Assembly (NCBI RefSeq): GCF_900114585.1
Contig: NZ_FOTL01000002.1
Span: forward strand, 1 to 64,000
DNA from: Methanobrevibacter olleyae
GTDB lineage: Archaea; Methanobacteriota; Methanobacteria; Methanobacteriales; Methanobacteriaceae
Direction of reading: 5' to 3'
DNA length: 64,000 nt
Below the pieces are notes generated by a model. That model did no database searches. It saw nothing but the letters and a program-made list of their open reading frames with translations, and had not been told where the DNA came from. The position numbers and the translations under genes were made by a program. Of the stretch, positions 37,964 to 48,300 are shown in pieces (within the stretch, counting starts at the first letter, position 1; every line of letters starts with the position of its first letter).

Positions 37964-38244
37964 AATTGGCTTTTTAAATCTTCAATATCTTTTTCCATTT
38001 GACTAAATTCTTCATCAAAGACATCTTTTAAAATAACTTTATCCCCAATTTTATCAATCATATCAAAAGGAATCACTAACTCACTTTTACTTATGTTTAA
38101 CGTTTCTTGAATTCCTCCCTTAGATACAATAATAGATTCAATGATTTCAGCTTCAACATCAACATCTATATCAGCAACTTTTCCCATAACAGTAACGTCA
38201 TGAGCTAAAACTTCTTTACCAACTAAATCTTTAACTATTCTCAT
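37960..38244 (-). CDS. PRC-barrel domain protein
   Basis: 94 residues from ATG 38244, which has GGAGAG seven bases upstream; the TTG at 38259 lies before that site. MRIVKDLVGKEVLAHDVTVM and GKVADIDVDVEAEIIESIIV are the beta-barrel of PRC-type domains, with VIPFDMIDKIGDKVILKD after it. Small archaeal PRC proteins are widespread and may bind RNA or regulate cell division (CdpB type), but no role is assigned here. The end is a short charged helix. Confidence 0.85.
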   Translation of the reverse strand: MRIVKDLVGKEVLAHDVTVMGKVADIDVDVEAEIIESIIVSKGGIQETLNISKSELVIPFDMIDKIGDKVILKDVFDEEFSQMEKDIEDLKSQL

Positions 38245-38711
38245 AAAAAGTCTCTCCAAAAATAAGTTTGATAATTATTATTTAAAACTTAGTAAAAGTT
38301 TTTATTGATTAATATTGTCTTTATTTAAAACAATTAATAAAATTTTTGTAAAAATTATAAAATAAGAACTTAAAAAAAATAAGAACATCACAAAAATCAA
38401 TGCATTAAATAAAAATTCAAATTTAAATCCAAACCTGATTATGAATAAGTTTTGGTTGGCATTTGCCAATTATTAGAATATAACTTCCAATTAACATCAT
38501 TTTAAAACTATAATATAAATCTTTTGGTTAAAATATTAATTAAAATCAATTAAAAAAAAAAAAAAAACTATTTGAAAGAAATAATAAATAAAAAAAGCTT
38601 TTATTAAACTATTTAAATGAAATAATAAATAAAAAAAGATTTTTATAGAAAAATAATTAAAATTAATAAAAAATAGATAAAAATATATAAAAAATAAAGA
38701 ATAAAGAGATA
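38245..38711. other. Upstream region of the PRC-barrel gene
   Basis: Contains a TTGGCA-TT-TGCCAA palindrome (38456-38469) in a locally GC-richer patch, and an imperfect 50-bp A-rich duplication near 38565-38655. No gene was found. Confidence 0.5.
38456..38469. promoter_or_regulatory. Palindrome TTGGCA-TT-TGCCAA
   Basis: A perfect 6-2-6 inverted repeat with an extra TTGG half just before it (38452-38455). It lies 210 bp upstream of the PRC-barrel gene. An operator is possible; no regulator is known. Confidence 0.35.
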
Positions 38712-38825
38712 TTAATCTTCTTTATTCCAATTTATTGCACCATAAATTACACAAACAAGAGTCATTACAATCATAAGAATATAAACACTCCAGATCCACG
38801 GATCTTCTATTCCTAAAACCATCAT
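38712..38825 (-). CDS. Small accessory membrane protein of the symporter
   Basis: 37 residues (starts MMVLGIEDPWIWSVY, ends IYGAINWNKED): one membrane helix and a short charged tail. GGTGA, four bases before the ATG, overlaps the symporter stop codon (TAGGTGA), so it is translated with the symporter. Short one-helix partners are known beside sodium/solute symporters of anaerobes and are thought to help assembly or transport. Confidence 0.8.
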   Translation of the reverse strand: MMVLGIEDPWIWSVYILMIVMTLVCVIYGAINWNKED

Positions 38826-38833
38826 GATATCAC

Positions 38834-40492
38834 CTATTTACCACCGTTTTTAGAAAGCCCATTAAAAGCCCTTGAAATAACTTTCTCTTCTAATGGTTCT
38901 GTAAGTAAGCTAACTACCACTGTAAATATTACAGAAACAGGAATAGCAAATATCATTACATCAATTGAATACCATGGCATTACATTAATTAACATATCTA
39001 CTCCAAAAATGAACTTACAAATTCCAAGTCCCACTGCAGTTTTCTTATAAACAAAGACAAGTAAGAATAAACTTGTAAGAGTACCAGAAACAAGTCCTGC
39101 AATAGCCCCTTCTTTTGTAGTTCTTTTCCAGAATAAAGCCGCACAATAAACTGGTAAAAATGCCGCTGCACATAATCCCATAAATAAAGAGGTACCTAAT
39201 GCTACAATACCACCAGGTAAAGCTAAACCAATAATCAATGATAAAATTACAGCTATTAAAATACCTAATTGACTAACTGAAATAAATCCAATCTTAGTTT
39301 CTTCACTAGAAGCACTTTCTTTAATTTCCTCATCACTGATACCGTCAGATTTTCCCCTATTTTTTAAAGCATCTACAATATCGTGTCCTAATGCAGTACC
39401 TTGAGTGTGGTATTGTGAGGATAAGGTAGACATAGCTGCTGCAAGTAATGAAAGTAAGAAGATATATACAAACCATTCAGGAAGTGCTGTTGAAATAAAT
39501 GTTGGAATAATGGAATCCATATTTCCACCAACATAATCAATAGCTATTTGCCCAAAGTGCTGGTAGAAGTAAACATTACATAAGGAACCTACAACATATG
39601 CACTACCAGTCATTACAAAGATAAAGATAGCGCCAATTAAAAGGGATCTATGAAGTTCTTTGTCAGATTTTACAGTCATGAACCTTACTGCAAGTTGTGG
39701 TTGAGCTAATGATCCAATACCTACTCCCATAATAGTTGTAGTTACTAATGACCACCAGAAAGGACTTCCAAGTCTTGGGAAGCTTGTCCAACCAGTACCT
39801 CCTTCAGCTATAGCATCAGCAGGATAAAGATGAGCCATATTAGTTAGTGCAGTGTTTGCTTCAGTTACACCGCCTAATACCCAATAAATGAATACAAGTA
39901 AAATCAGCATTCCAATAAACATAATACTTCCCTGTAATGCATCAGTATACATAACTCCCTTTAATCCGCCAAATAATACATATCCACAAATTACAATAGC
40001 AAGGACTAAAAGAGCTACATTAAAATCAAGCATTAAAGAAGATTCCATAAATCTTGCTGCACCAATAAGCACTACTGCCGCATAAATAGGCATAGCACAG
40101 AAGATTAAAGTTCCACTGAAATATTGTATGAATTTACTATTAAATCTGCGACCTAAAAACTCAGGGAATGTAAGAGAATCAAGGTTCTTACCCATTTTAC
40201 GAGTTCTTTTACCAAAGAATACAAATGCAATAAATATTCCGATGATAATATTTAAGAATGCAAGCCACAGTATACCCATACCATATTTACCTGCTACTCC
40301 TCCAAAGCCAACAATAGCTGCTGTAGAAATAAATGTAGCTCCATAACTTAATGCCATAATATATGGATGAGTTTCTCTACCTGCAACCATAAAGTCTTCA
40401 GAGGAATTAGTCCTTTTCCATGCAAGGTAACCTACATAACCTACCATAAGAAAATAAACTATAAAAACAACACCTAATAAAAAATAATCCAT
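38834..40492 (-). CDS. Sodium/solute symporter (SSS family)
   Basis: 552 residues with about thirteen membrane helices. YLAWKRTNSSEDFMVAGRET follows helix 1 and is typical; ALSYGATFISTAAIVGFGGV contains the sodium-site region; LLAAAMSTLSSQYHTQGTAL is the conserved helix 8 motif. The family takes up proline, pantothenate, carboxylates or sugars with Na+; the substrate is not identifiable. A 37-residue accessory protein follows directly in the same transcript. Confidence 0.93.
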   Translation of the reverse strand: MDYFLLGVVFIVYFLMVGYVGYLAWKRTNSSEDFMVAGRETHPYIMALSYGATFISTAAIVGFGGVAGKYGMGILWLAFLNIIIGIFIAFVFFGKRTRKMGKNLDSLTFPEFLGRRFNSKFIQYFSGTLIFCAMPIYAAVVLIGAARFMESSLMLDFNVALLVLAIVICGYVLFGGLKGVMYTDALQGSIMFIGMLILLVFIYWVLGGVTEANTALTNMAHLYPADAIAEGGTGWTSFPRLGSPFWWSLVTTTIMGVGIGSLAQPQLAVRFMTVKSDKELHRSLLIGAIFIFVMTGSAYVVGSLCNVYFYQHFGQIAIDYVGGNMDSIIPTFISTALPEWFVYIFLLSLLAAAMSTLSSQYHTQGTALGHDIVDALKNRGKSDGISDEEIKESASSEETKIGFISVSQLGILIAVILSLIIGLALPGGIVALGTSLFMGLCAAAFLPVYCAALFWKRTTKEGAIAGLVSGTLTSLFLLVFVYKKTAVGLGICKFIFGVDMLINVMPWYSIDVMIFAIPVSVIFTVVVSLLTEPLEEKVISRAFNGLSKNGGK

Positions 40493-41163
40493 TTAAAATA
40501 CCTCAAAAAATTTAAATTCATAAAAATAATAAATATAAAGTATCATATCTAAAATAGAAAAACAATTCAAAAAAAATTTTGCTAAAGATAAAAATAGAAA
40601 ATACCCCTAAATATATTCAAGATAAAAACTTAATCTATTTTTTAAACAAAATGAAGAAAGATTTTCATTTTAAGAATATAAGATATTATATTTTAATAAA
40701 CTTAAATAAAATGAACAAAGATTTTCATTTTAAGAATATAAGATATTATATTTTAATAAACTTTAAACAAATATTAAATTTACACATTAATTTTTAGAAT
40801 ATATTATATATAAATTTTTTTAGTAATATTTCTTGAAAAATATTATAAAAACTTATTTAAGTCTTAGTTGAATTAATAAACTAATTAAAAGAAATTGTTT
40901 GAAAAATAAAAACTAAAATATAGATGAATGAATAAAAAATATACATTTCAGACAATTAATAGATATTTTAAAATAGTAAATTTATTAATGGATTAAAAAT
41001 AAATAAGATAATGTTATTAAATTATAAGCCTTATGGAATAATTATAATAAGAATCCTTATAAGAAGCCTTATGGAATAATTATAATAAGCGAATCTATAA
41101 AATTTTATAAAATCAACTTAACAATTACTTAAAATACATATTAAAAAATCATGGAGAAATTAT
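40493..41163. repeat. Divergent region with 60- and 38-bp duplications
   Basis: A 60-bp unit including GATTTTCATTTTAAGAATAT is duplicated (40646-40765); although open in one frame it lacks a start signal and is not called a gene. A 38-bp unit with AAGCCTTATGGAATAATTAT is duplicated at 41026 and 41064. The rest is AT-rich promoter DNA. Confidence 0.8.
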
Positions 41164-42465
41164 ATGATTTGGAATGAAAATGCAGAATGTATGGATAAGC
41201 AAGAAAAAGAAGAAATGCAACTTGCTTTGCTCCAAAAACAAGTAAAAAGAGTTTACGAAAATGTACCATTTTACAGGAAAAAGTTTGATGAAGCTGGATT
41301 TAAGCCAGAAGACTTAAAAACTCTTGATGATGTAGCTAAAATCCCATTTACCACTAAAGATGATTTAAGGCAAGCTTATCCATTTGGATTATTTGCAGTA
41401 CCTGAAGAAGAAATTATAGAAATTCACAGTACCTCCGGAACCACTGGAACCCCTGTTGTATCTGGATACACACAAAAAGATATTGATATTTGGGGAGAAT
41501 GTACTGCAAGAGCTATTGGAATGGCTGATGGAGATAGAAACTCTAAAATCCATAACTCTTACGGATATGGATTGTTCACTGGAGGATTTGGAATCGACCA
41601 TGGTGCAAAGACTATGGGAGCAACAGTTATTCCAATGTCTGCAGGAAATACTTCAAGGCAATTAAAAATTATGGAAGATTTCCAAAGTGATATTCTTACT
41701 TGTACTCCTTCATATGGAATGTATCTAGCTGAATCTCTTGAAAAAGAAGGCTTCGGTCCAGAGGATATCAGTTTACATTCAGGTATATTTGGAGCTGAAA
41801 TGTGGACTGAAGAAATGAGATGCAGTTTAGAAGAAAAATTAGGAATCACTGCACATAATATTTATGGGCTTACTGAAATTATTGGTCCCGGTGTAGCTAC
41901 TGAATGTAAGGAACAGGCAGGTTTGCATATTCAGGAAGATCATTTCTATGCAGAAATCGTTGACCCTGACACTCTTGAAAACCTAGAAGAGGGTAAAACT
42001 GGAGAATTGGTTTTAACCACACTTACAAGAGAGGGCATGCCAGTAATTAGATTTAGAACCAAGGACATTACTGCACTTAGATGTGAAAAATGTACTTGTG
42101 GAAGAACCACTACAAGAATGGATAGAATCACTGGTAGAACCGATGACATGCTAAAAATCAAAGGTGTAATGGTTTACCCATCTCAAATTGAAGCTGCTAT
42201 CCTACAAATTGAAGGTTTAACCGCTAACTATCAGATTCATGTATCAAGACCTAAATATCTTGATGAAATCGAAATAAAGGTTGAAACTTCACAGGAAGTA
42301 TTCTCTGATGAAATGAAAAAGATAGAAGAGTTTGAAAATAAAATCGCAAGAAAAATACAAAGTACAATTGGCATTAGCGTAGATGTAACTTTAGTAGAAC
42401 CAGAATCTCTACCAAGAAGCGAAGGAAAAGCTATCAGGGTTATTGATGAGAGAAACTTTGATTAA
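41164..42465 (+). CDS. paaK: Phenylacetate-CoA ligase family protein
   Basis: 433 residues, the standard length. [16 protein letters not shown] (about residues 86-101) is the AMP/phosphate loop, [18 protein letters not shown] the central motif and [20 protein letters not shown] the C-terminal hinge with catalytic Lys region. The enzyme activates an aryl acid to its CoA ester with ATP. In methanogens such ligases sit with indolepyruvate oxidoreductase and serve aromatic amino-acid synthesis from aryl acids. Here only the ACT protein follows, 44 bp downstream. GGAG precedes the ATG. Confidence 0.93.
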   Translation: MIWNENAECMDKQEKEEMQLALLQKQVKRVYENVPFYRKKFDEAGFKPEDLKTLDDVAKIPFTTKDDLRQAYPFGLFAVPEEEIIEIHSTSGTTGTPVVSGYTQKDIDIWGECTARAIGMADGDRNSKIHNSYGYGLFTGGFGIDHGAKTMGATVIPMSAGNTSRQLKIMEDFQSDILTCTPSYGMYLAESLEKEGFGPEDISLHSGIFGAEMWTEEMRCSLEEKLGITAHNIYGLTEIIGPGVATECKEQAGLHIQEDHFYAEIVDPDTLENLEEGKTGELVLTTLTREGMPVIRFRTKDITALRCEKCTCGRTTTRMDRITGRTDDMLKIKGVMVYPSQIEAAILQIEGLTANYQIHVSRPKYLDEIEIKVETSQEVFSDEMKKIEEFENKIARKIQSTIGISVDVTLVEPESLPRSEGKAIRVIDERNFD

Positions 42466-42509
42466 ATAAAAATTATAAAAAGTATGATAATTATAATGAA
42501 AGTGATAAA

Positions 42510-42941
42510 ATGAATGTAAAGCAACTTTCTGTATTTATTGAAAACAAAGAAGGAAGATTGAAAAATGCTGTTAATGCAGTATCACAAGCTGAAGTAAACA
42601 TTAGAGCTCTTTCAATTGCAGACAGTTCCAAATATGGAATCTTAAGATTGATTGTTTCTGATAATGAAAAAGCAACAGCGGCATTAAAGAAAGAAAAATT
42701 CACAGTTAAAGAAACTGATGTAATTGTTGTAGGGATAAAAGACGAACCTAATGGCCTTAACACAATGCTTGAAATACTTGAAGAAGAAAGCATAAATGTT
42801 GAATACCTTTATGCATTCGTTAGCTCTAAAACTGATGAAGCCATTGTTGTCGTTAAAATCGAAGACTGTGAAGGCGGCCTTAAAGCATTGAAAGATGCCG
42901 GTGCAAACATCTTATCCAAAGAAGATTTAGATGAATTATAA
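42510..42941 (+). CDS. Tandem ACT-domain protein
   Basis: 143 residues made of two ACT domains (1-70: QLSVFIENKEGRLKNAVNAV; 72-143: NTMLEILEEESINVEYLYAF). ACT pairs bind amino acids and control enzymes. This type is regularly found next to phenylacetate-CoA ligase genes, so it probably senses an aromatic amino acid and modulates the ligase or its pathway. GTGAT precedes the ATG. Co-transcribed with the ligase. Confidence 0.92.
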   Translation: MNVKQLSVFIENKEGRLKNAVNAVSQAEVNIRALSIADSSKYGILRLIVSDNEKATAALKKEKFTVKETDVIVVGIKDEPNGLNTMLEILEEESINVEYLYAFVSSKTDEAIVVVKIEDCEGGLKALKDAGANILSKEDLDEL

Positions 42942-42974
42942 ATCTTCTTATTTTCTCTTTTTTTAATCCATTTC

Positions 42975-43069
42975 CATTTTTATCTTTTTAAAGCCATTAG
43001 CTATTTTTATCTTTTTTAAAATATTAACTATTTTTATCTCTTTTAAACTATTAGCTATTTTTACAATCC
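42975..43069. repeat. 27-bp T-rich repeats
   Basis: CTATTTTTATCTYTTTTAAA...ATTAG recurs about every 27 bp at 42975, 43001, 43028 and, partly, 43055. It starts 30 bp past the ACT gene, and its T runs may serve as terminator. Confidence 0.7.
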
Positions 43070-43140
43070 TTTGAAATCTATTAAAAAGAAAATGACCTTT
43101 AATCTGAGATACTCTATATCCTCATTTTACCCTTATCAAA

Positions 43141-43347
43141 ATAGTATAATAAAAAACCTAAAAATAGTATAATAAAAAACCTAAAAATAGTATAATAAAA
43201 AAGTTTAAAATAGTATAATAATAAATTAAATAATAGTATAACAAAAAACCTAAAAATAGTATAATAAAAAAGTTTAAAATAGTATAATAATAAATTAAAT
43301 AATAGTATAACAAAAAACTTAAAAATAGTACAATAATATTAATGTGA
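43141..43347. repeat. 23-bp periodic array upstream of the ATPase gene
   Basis: ATAGTATAATAAAAAACCT-type units start exactly every 23 bp at 43141, 43164, 43187, 43210, 43233, 43256, 43279, 43302 and 43325. The first half of the unit is most conserved. The last unit reaches the ribosome binding site of the ATPase gene. A matching array lies on the far side of the gene (44702-44838), in the same orientation. Confidence 0.92.
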
Positions 43348-43352
43348 TTAAA

Positions 43353-44645
43353 ATGGGAGAAGTGTATATACATCGTATTATAGACAAAGAAATACAAAGA
43401 TACCTCAAAGTTGTAGGTGCAATACTTATCGTTGGACCGAAATGGTGTGGAAAAACAACTACTGCAGAACAGCATGCTAAAAGTGTATTAAAATTAGATG
43501 ATATAGATAAAAGAGAAGAATACTTAATGCTTGCAGATATAAAACCTTCAGAGCTATTAAATGGAGAAAAACCAAGATTGATTGATGAATGGCAAATCGC
43601 TCCAATATTATGGGATGGAGTGAGAAATAGTGTTGACTCATTAAAAGAAAAAGGATTATACCTTTTAACTGGTTCAACAAGTGTTGATGAATCTGAAATA
43701 ATCCATAGCGGTACCGGCAGAATTCATAGAATGAAAATGTACCCAATGAGCTTATACGAAAGTGGGGACTCTAATGGAAAAATATCAATTATGGAATTAT
43801 TTGATAATCCAAATAAAGACATAAATGGTATCAAATCAAACTTAAATTTTGATGATTTATTATTTGCCATCTGTAGAGGAGGATGGCCTGAAAGCTTAAG
43901 CCTTAAAAGTAAAGAAGATCAATTATTAATTCCAAAAATGTATGTTGATAGTATCTGTGAAAGTGATGTATCTAAAGTAGATGGAGTAAAAAGAGATCCT
44001 GAGAAAGTAAGGCATTTACTTAAATCTTATGCTAGAAATATCTCCACTGAAGCAAAAGATACAACTCTTATGGCAGATATAAGTGAACAATTTGGTGATA
44101 TTAGCAGAGGTACCTTTTATTCATATGTCGATGCATTAAAAAGAATATATGTCATTGAAAATGTTCAAGCTTGGTCACCAAATATACGTTCTGCAAAAAC
44201 TATGAGATCTACAACAAAAAAAGAATTTATAGATCCATCAATTGCAATATCTGCACTAAACTTAACACCTCAAAAATTATTAACTGAAATAAAAACACTT
44301 GGATTTATTTTTGAAACTTTGTGTATTAGAGATTTGAAGATATATACTAGTGCCTATGGTGGGAAAATTCATTACTTTAGAAAAAATGATAAATTGGAAG
44401 TTGACTGTGTTTTAATTTTAGATGATGGTAGATATGCCTTAATTGAATTTAAACTAGGTGCTAAAAACATTGATGAAGGTGCAAAACATCTAATTGATGT
44501 AAATGAATTAATTAAAAAAGAAAGAAAAAAAGGAAATACAAAAATCAATAATCCTGAATTCTTAGCAGTTATTACTGGTGGCGAAAAAGCTTATACAAGA
44601 GAAGATGGCGTTAAAATAATTCCCATCGCTTGTTTAAAAAATTAA
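43353..44645 (+). CDS. AAA ATPase with DUF4143 (nuclease-like) C-terminus
   Basis: 430 residues from ATG 43353, with GTGAT three bases upstream. Walker A is GPKWCGKTTTAEQ near residue 32; DEWQIAPILWDGVRN follows the Walker B position; LLTGSTSVDESEIIHSGTGR is the sensor region. The C-terminus has a PD-(D/E)xK-like core (KLEVDCVLILDDGRYALIEFKLG). Such ATPases are common in archaea and bacteria in many copies. They are spread horizontally and linked to unknown, perhaps defence or mobile, roles. The gene is bracketed by 23-bp repeat arrays. Confidence 0.88.
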   Translation: MGEVYIHRIIDKEIQRYLKVVGAILIVGPKWCGKTTTAEQHAKSVLKLDDIDKREEYLMLADIKPSELLNGEKPRLIDEWQIAPILWDGVRNSVDSLKEKGLYLLTGSTSVDESEIIHSGTGRIHRMKMYPMSLYESGDSNGKISIMELFDNPNKDINGIKSNLNFDDLLFAICRGGWPESLSLKSKEDQLLIPKMYVDSICESDVSKVDGVKRDPEKVRHLLKSYARNISTEAKDTTLMADISEQFGDISRGTFYSYVDALKRIYVIENVQAWSPNIRSAKTMRSTTKKEFIDPSIAISALNLTPQKLLTEIKTLGFIFETLCIRDLKIYTSAYGGKIHYFRKNDKLEVDCVLILDDGRYALIEFKLGAKNIDEGAKHLIDVNELIKKERKKGNTKINNPEFLAVITGGEKAYTREDGVKIIPIACLKN

Positions 44646-44701
44646 ACACCAATAATTATTTTAAAAATTTAACATCAATGAAAAAAAATTCTTTTTCAAA
44701 A

Positions 44702-44838
44702 ATAGTATAATAAAAAACCTAAAAATAGTATAATAAAAAACCTAAAAACAGTATAATAAAAAACCTAAAAATAGTATAATAAAAAACCTAAAAACAGTAT
44801 AATAAAAAACTTAAAAATAGTATAATAAAAAATAAAAT
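44702..44838. repeat. 23-bp periodic array downstream of the ATPase gene
   Basis: Six units of the same 23-bp sequence start at 44702, 44725, 44748, 44771, 44794 and 44817. Some have ACAG for ATAG. The orientation is the same as in the upstream array, so the gene lies between direct repeats. Confidence 0.92.
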
Positions 44839-44861
44839 AAGTTAAATAAAAAAATAAAAAA

Positions 44862-45143
44862 TTAAAATTCCTTTAACATTTCAACGATTTCATCTCTGCT
44901 GTATCCTAATTTAACAAGAATAGCTTTGAGACTATCATTATCTTCCCATTTAACTTCTTTCCAAGCTTTAAAATCGTTTCTAATAATTGCATTAATTACT
45001 AATTGCATAGTAATAAAATCATCACTTTCAACTACCATTAAAGCATCATTTTTATTAAATTTTCCTTCTGGATCAACTAAATCGTATTTTCCAGATTCAG
45101 AATCTAATTTCACTATCGCACTATCAATTTTAAAAGGCATCAT
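44862..45143 (-). CDS. Unknown small acidic protein
   Basis: 93 residues. Not recognised. Acidic and soluble, with a beta-like start (FKIDSAIVKLDSESGKYDLV) and helical end (LKAILVKLGYSRDEIVEMLK). Two adjacent ATGs follow GGTG; the second gives MPFKIDS. It may be the first gene of its own unit; a 44-bp repeat separates carB upstream of it from this gene. Confidence 0.6.
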   Translation of the reverse strand: MMPFKIDSAIVKLDSESGKYDLVDPEGKFNKNDALMVVESDDFITMQLVINAIIRNDFKAWKEVKWEDNDSLKAILVKLGYSRDEIVEMLKEF

Positions 45144-45221
45144 AACACCAACATAATTATTTTAAATAAGAATGATTAGCAAATAAATTTAAAAAATAAA
45201 TAATAAAGAAGTGATCTTTAC

Positions 45222-45378
45222 TAATAATAAAGAACTAATCTATACTAATAATAAAGAACTAGCTTTACCAATAAAGAACTAATCTATACTAATAATAAAG
45301 AACTAGCTTTACCAATAAAGAACTAATCTATACTAATAATAAAGAACTATCTTTTACCATAAAGAACTAATATGTTCA
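45222..45378. repeat. 44-bp repeats reaching into the carB 3' end
   Basis: A unit with TTACCAATAAAGAACTAATC occurs at 45265 and 45309 at a 44-bp period, with further partial copies from about 45221. The carB stop region itself (TTACCATAAAGAACTAAT from 45354) is a diverged member. The repeats therefore carry the last Trp codon and stop of carB on the minus strand. Confidence 0.8.
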
Positions 45379-48300
45379 TTTAAAGATTTAACTTTTAAAT
45401 CATTTTCTTTAACAGCTGCAATTGCATTTAAAGCTGCTCTTGCACCAGCTAAAGTAGTTACATAAGGAATTCCAAGTTCAACAGCTAAACGTCTAATAGT
45501 ATAGCCATCTTTAGAAGCCTGTTCACCATGAGGAGTATTAATAATCATATCAATTTCCCCATTTAAAATAGCCTCCTTAATATTTGGATGTCCTTGAGAT
45601 ACTTTTTTAATTCTTGTAATTGGAACATTAAATACAGAATCAGCGGTACCTCTTGTAGCAATTATATTAAATCCTAAGCTACTGGCTTTCTCAGCAATAG
45701 GTTGGATTTTCTTTTTATCTTGTTCCCTTACACTAATAAATAGATTTCCCTCTTTAGGTAAATCCATACCAGCAGAAAGCTGTGATTTATAGAAAGCAAG
45801 TCCAAAATTTTCATCTACACCAATGCTTTCACCAGTGGATTTCATTTCAGGACCTAATATACTGTCAGATTCAGTTAGCTTTAAGAATGGGAAAACAGAC
45901 TCCTTAACTGCCACATGGTTAATCTTAATCTCTTTAGCTAAATTAAAGTCCTTAAGTTTTGCACCCATCATTAATGAGGTAGCAACTTTTGCAAGGGGAA
46001 CACCAATAGCCTTACTTACAAATGGAACAGTTCTACTTGCTCTTGGGTTAGCTTCAATAATGTACACTCTTTCTTCATCTAATTTAACAGCATATTGAAT
46101 ATTCATCAATCCAATTACATCTAATTCTAAGGCTAGTTTTCTAGTATTCTCCCTAATTACTTCAAGTAAATGTTCCGGAATGGTCTGAGGAGGTATTACA
46201 CATGCAGAGTCCCCAGAGTGAACACCTGCTTCTTCAATATGTTCCATAATACCTGCAATGAATACATCTTCACCATCACATAATAAATCCACATCAAGTT
46301 CAACAGCATCTTCCAAGAATTTATCTACAAGAATAGGGTGTTCTGGTGAAACTTTTACTGCCTCTTTCATATACTCTTCAAGTTCATCTAAGCCATAAAC
46401 AATTTCCATTGCTCTTCCGCCAATTACATAGGATGGACGAACAAGAACCGGAAATCCAATTCTCTCTGCTGCTTCTCTTGCTTCATCAAATGAATTAGCT
46501 AAACCATAAGGTGCTTGGTGAATATGCAGATCATTTAATACTTCAGTGAACCTTTCCCTGTCTTCCACCCTATCAATACTTTCATATGGAGTACCTAAGA
46601 TTTTAACCCCTGCCTTTGCAAGAGGAACAGATAAGTTAATTGAAGTTTGACCACCAAATTGAACAATGACCCCATCTGGTTCTACCTGTTCAATTATTCC
46701 CATAATGTCTTCAAAGGTTAATGGCTCAAAGAACAGCTCATCTGAAATATCATAGTCAGTACTTACAGTTTCAGGATTGTTATTTACAAGAATGGTTTCA
46801 ATTCCTTGGTCTTTTAATGCAAGAGAGGAATGTACACAACAGTAATCAAACTCAATACCCTGTCCGATTCTAATTGGACCTGCACCAATGATTAAGATTT
46901 TCTTATTGTCAGTTTTAATAAGTTCATTACCGCTGTCATAACTACTGTAATAATATGGGGTTTTAGCTTCAAATTCAGCTGCACAAGTATCTACCATTTT
47001 ATAAGATGGTTTAATATCAAATTTAAGAAGAAGTGCTTTAACATCTTCTTCTTCAATACCTGCTAGTTTAGCTAAACTAAAGTTAGAGAACCCTAATTTT
47101 TTAGCTTTAAGTAAAAATTTTTCATCTTCAAGTGCTTCTTTGCTGACCCTTTCTTCAAATTTAACAATATTCTCAATTTTGTATAAGAAGAATTCATCCA
47201 TTTTAGATAGTTCTGCAAGTTCCTCTACAGTTCTTCCATCTTTAATAGCAGAATACATATGGAATAATCTTTCATCAGTAGGATTTGCCAAATTGTCTTC
47301 AGTGTATTCAAGATATTCAAATCCATCTAAACCAATATCCAAAGAACGGATAGCCTTTTGAATAGCTTCTTCATAGGTTCTACCAATAGCCATTACCTCC
47401 CCAGTTGCTTTCATTTGAACTCCGATTTTTCTATCAATGCCCTTAAATTTGTCAAATGGCCATCTTGGGATTTTTACAACGATATAGTCAATAGAGGGTT
47501 CAAAGGAAGCAGGAGTTTCTTTAGTAATGTCATTTCTAATTTCATCTAAGCTTAAGCCAAGAGCTACTTTAGAAGAGATTTTTGCAATTGGATAGCCAGT
47601 TGCCTTAGATGCAAGTGCACTGCTTCTACTTACACGAGGGTTAACCTCAATGATCTTATATTCATTAGTTTCAGGATTTAATGCAAATTGAATATTGCAT
47701 CCACCATTGATTCCTAAGTTTCTAATAATCTTAATAGAAGCATCCCTCAGTCTTTGGCATACTTCATCATTTAAGTTTTGAATAGGAGCTACTACAATAC
47801 TGTCACCTGTATGTATACCCATCGGATCTACATTTTCCATATTACATACAATGATACAGGTGTCGTTTTTATCCCTCATCACTTCAAATTCAATTTCTTT
47901 CCAGCCAAGAACAGATTCATCGATTAGTACTTGGTTAATATAACTCATATCAAGGCCATGGGTAGTAACCTCAATAAGTTCTTCCTTATTATGCGCTATT
48001 CCACCGCCAGTTCCACCTAAAGTAAATGCCGGACGTACAATAACCGGATAGCCTATTTCTTCTACAGCTTCTAAAGCCCCATCAACAGACTCTACAGCAT
48101 TACATTTAGGAATAGGTTCATCTAACCTATCCATAAAATTAGCAAATAAATCTCTGTCCTCTACATCAGCAATAGTCTGGACATCAGAACCAATAACTTT
48201 TATCCCTTCTAAAAGCCCCAATTTCCCAAGTTCAGTTGCAATGTTTAAGCCAGTTTGTCCACCCATAGTAGGTAAAATAGCATCGATTTTCTCTTTTTCA

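Noticed and set aside
40579-40797. 72-codon plus-strand frame with two MNKDFHFKNIRYYILIN-like repeats
   Set aside because: It is a frame through a 60-bp non-coding tandem duplication, starts without a ribosome binding site and has no protein-like composition.
43141-43347. CRISPR array
   Set aside because: Units follow each other directly at 23 bp with no unique spacers, and no cas genes are near.
45823-47549. Plus-strand frames of 60-90 codons opposite carB
   Set aside because: They are shadows of the carB reading frame without ribosome binding sites.
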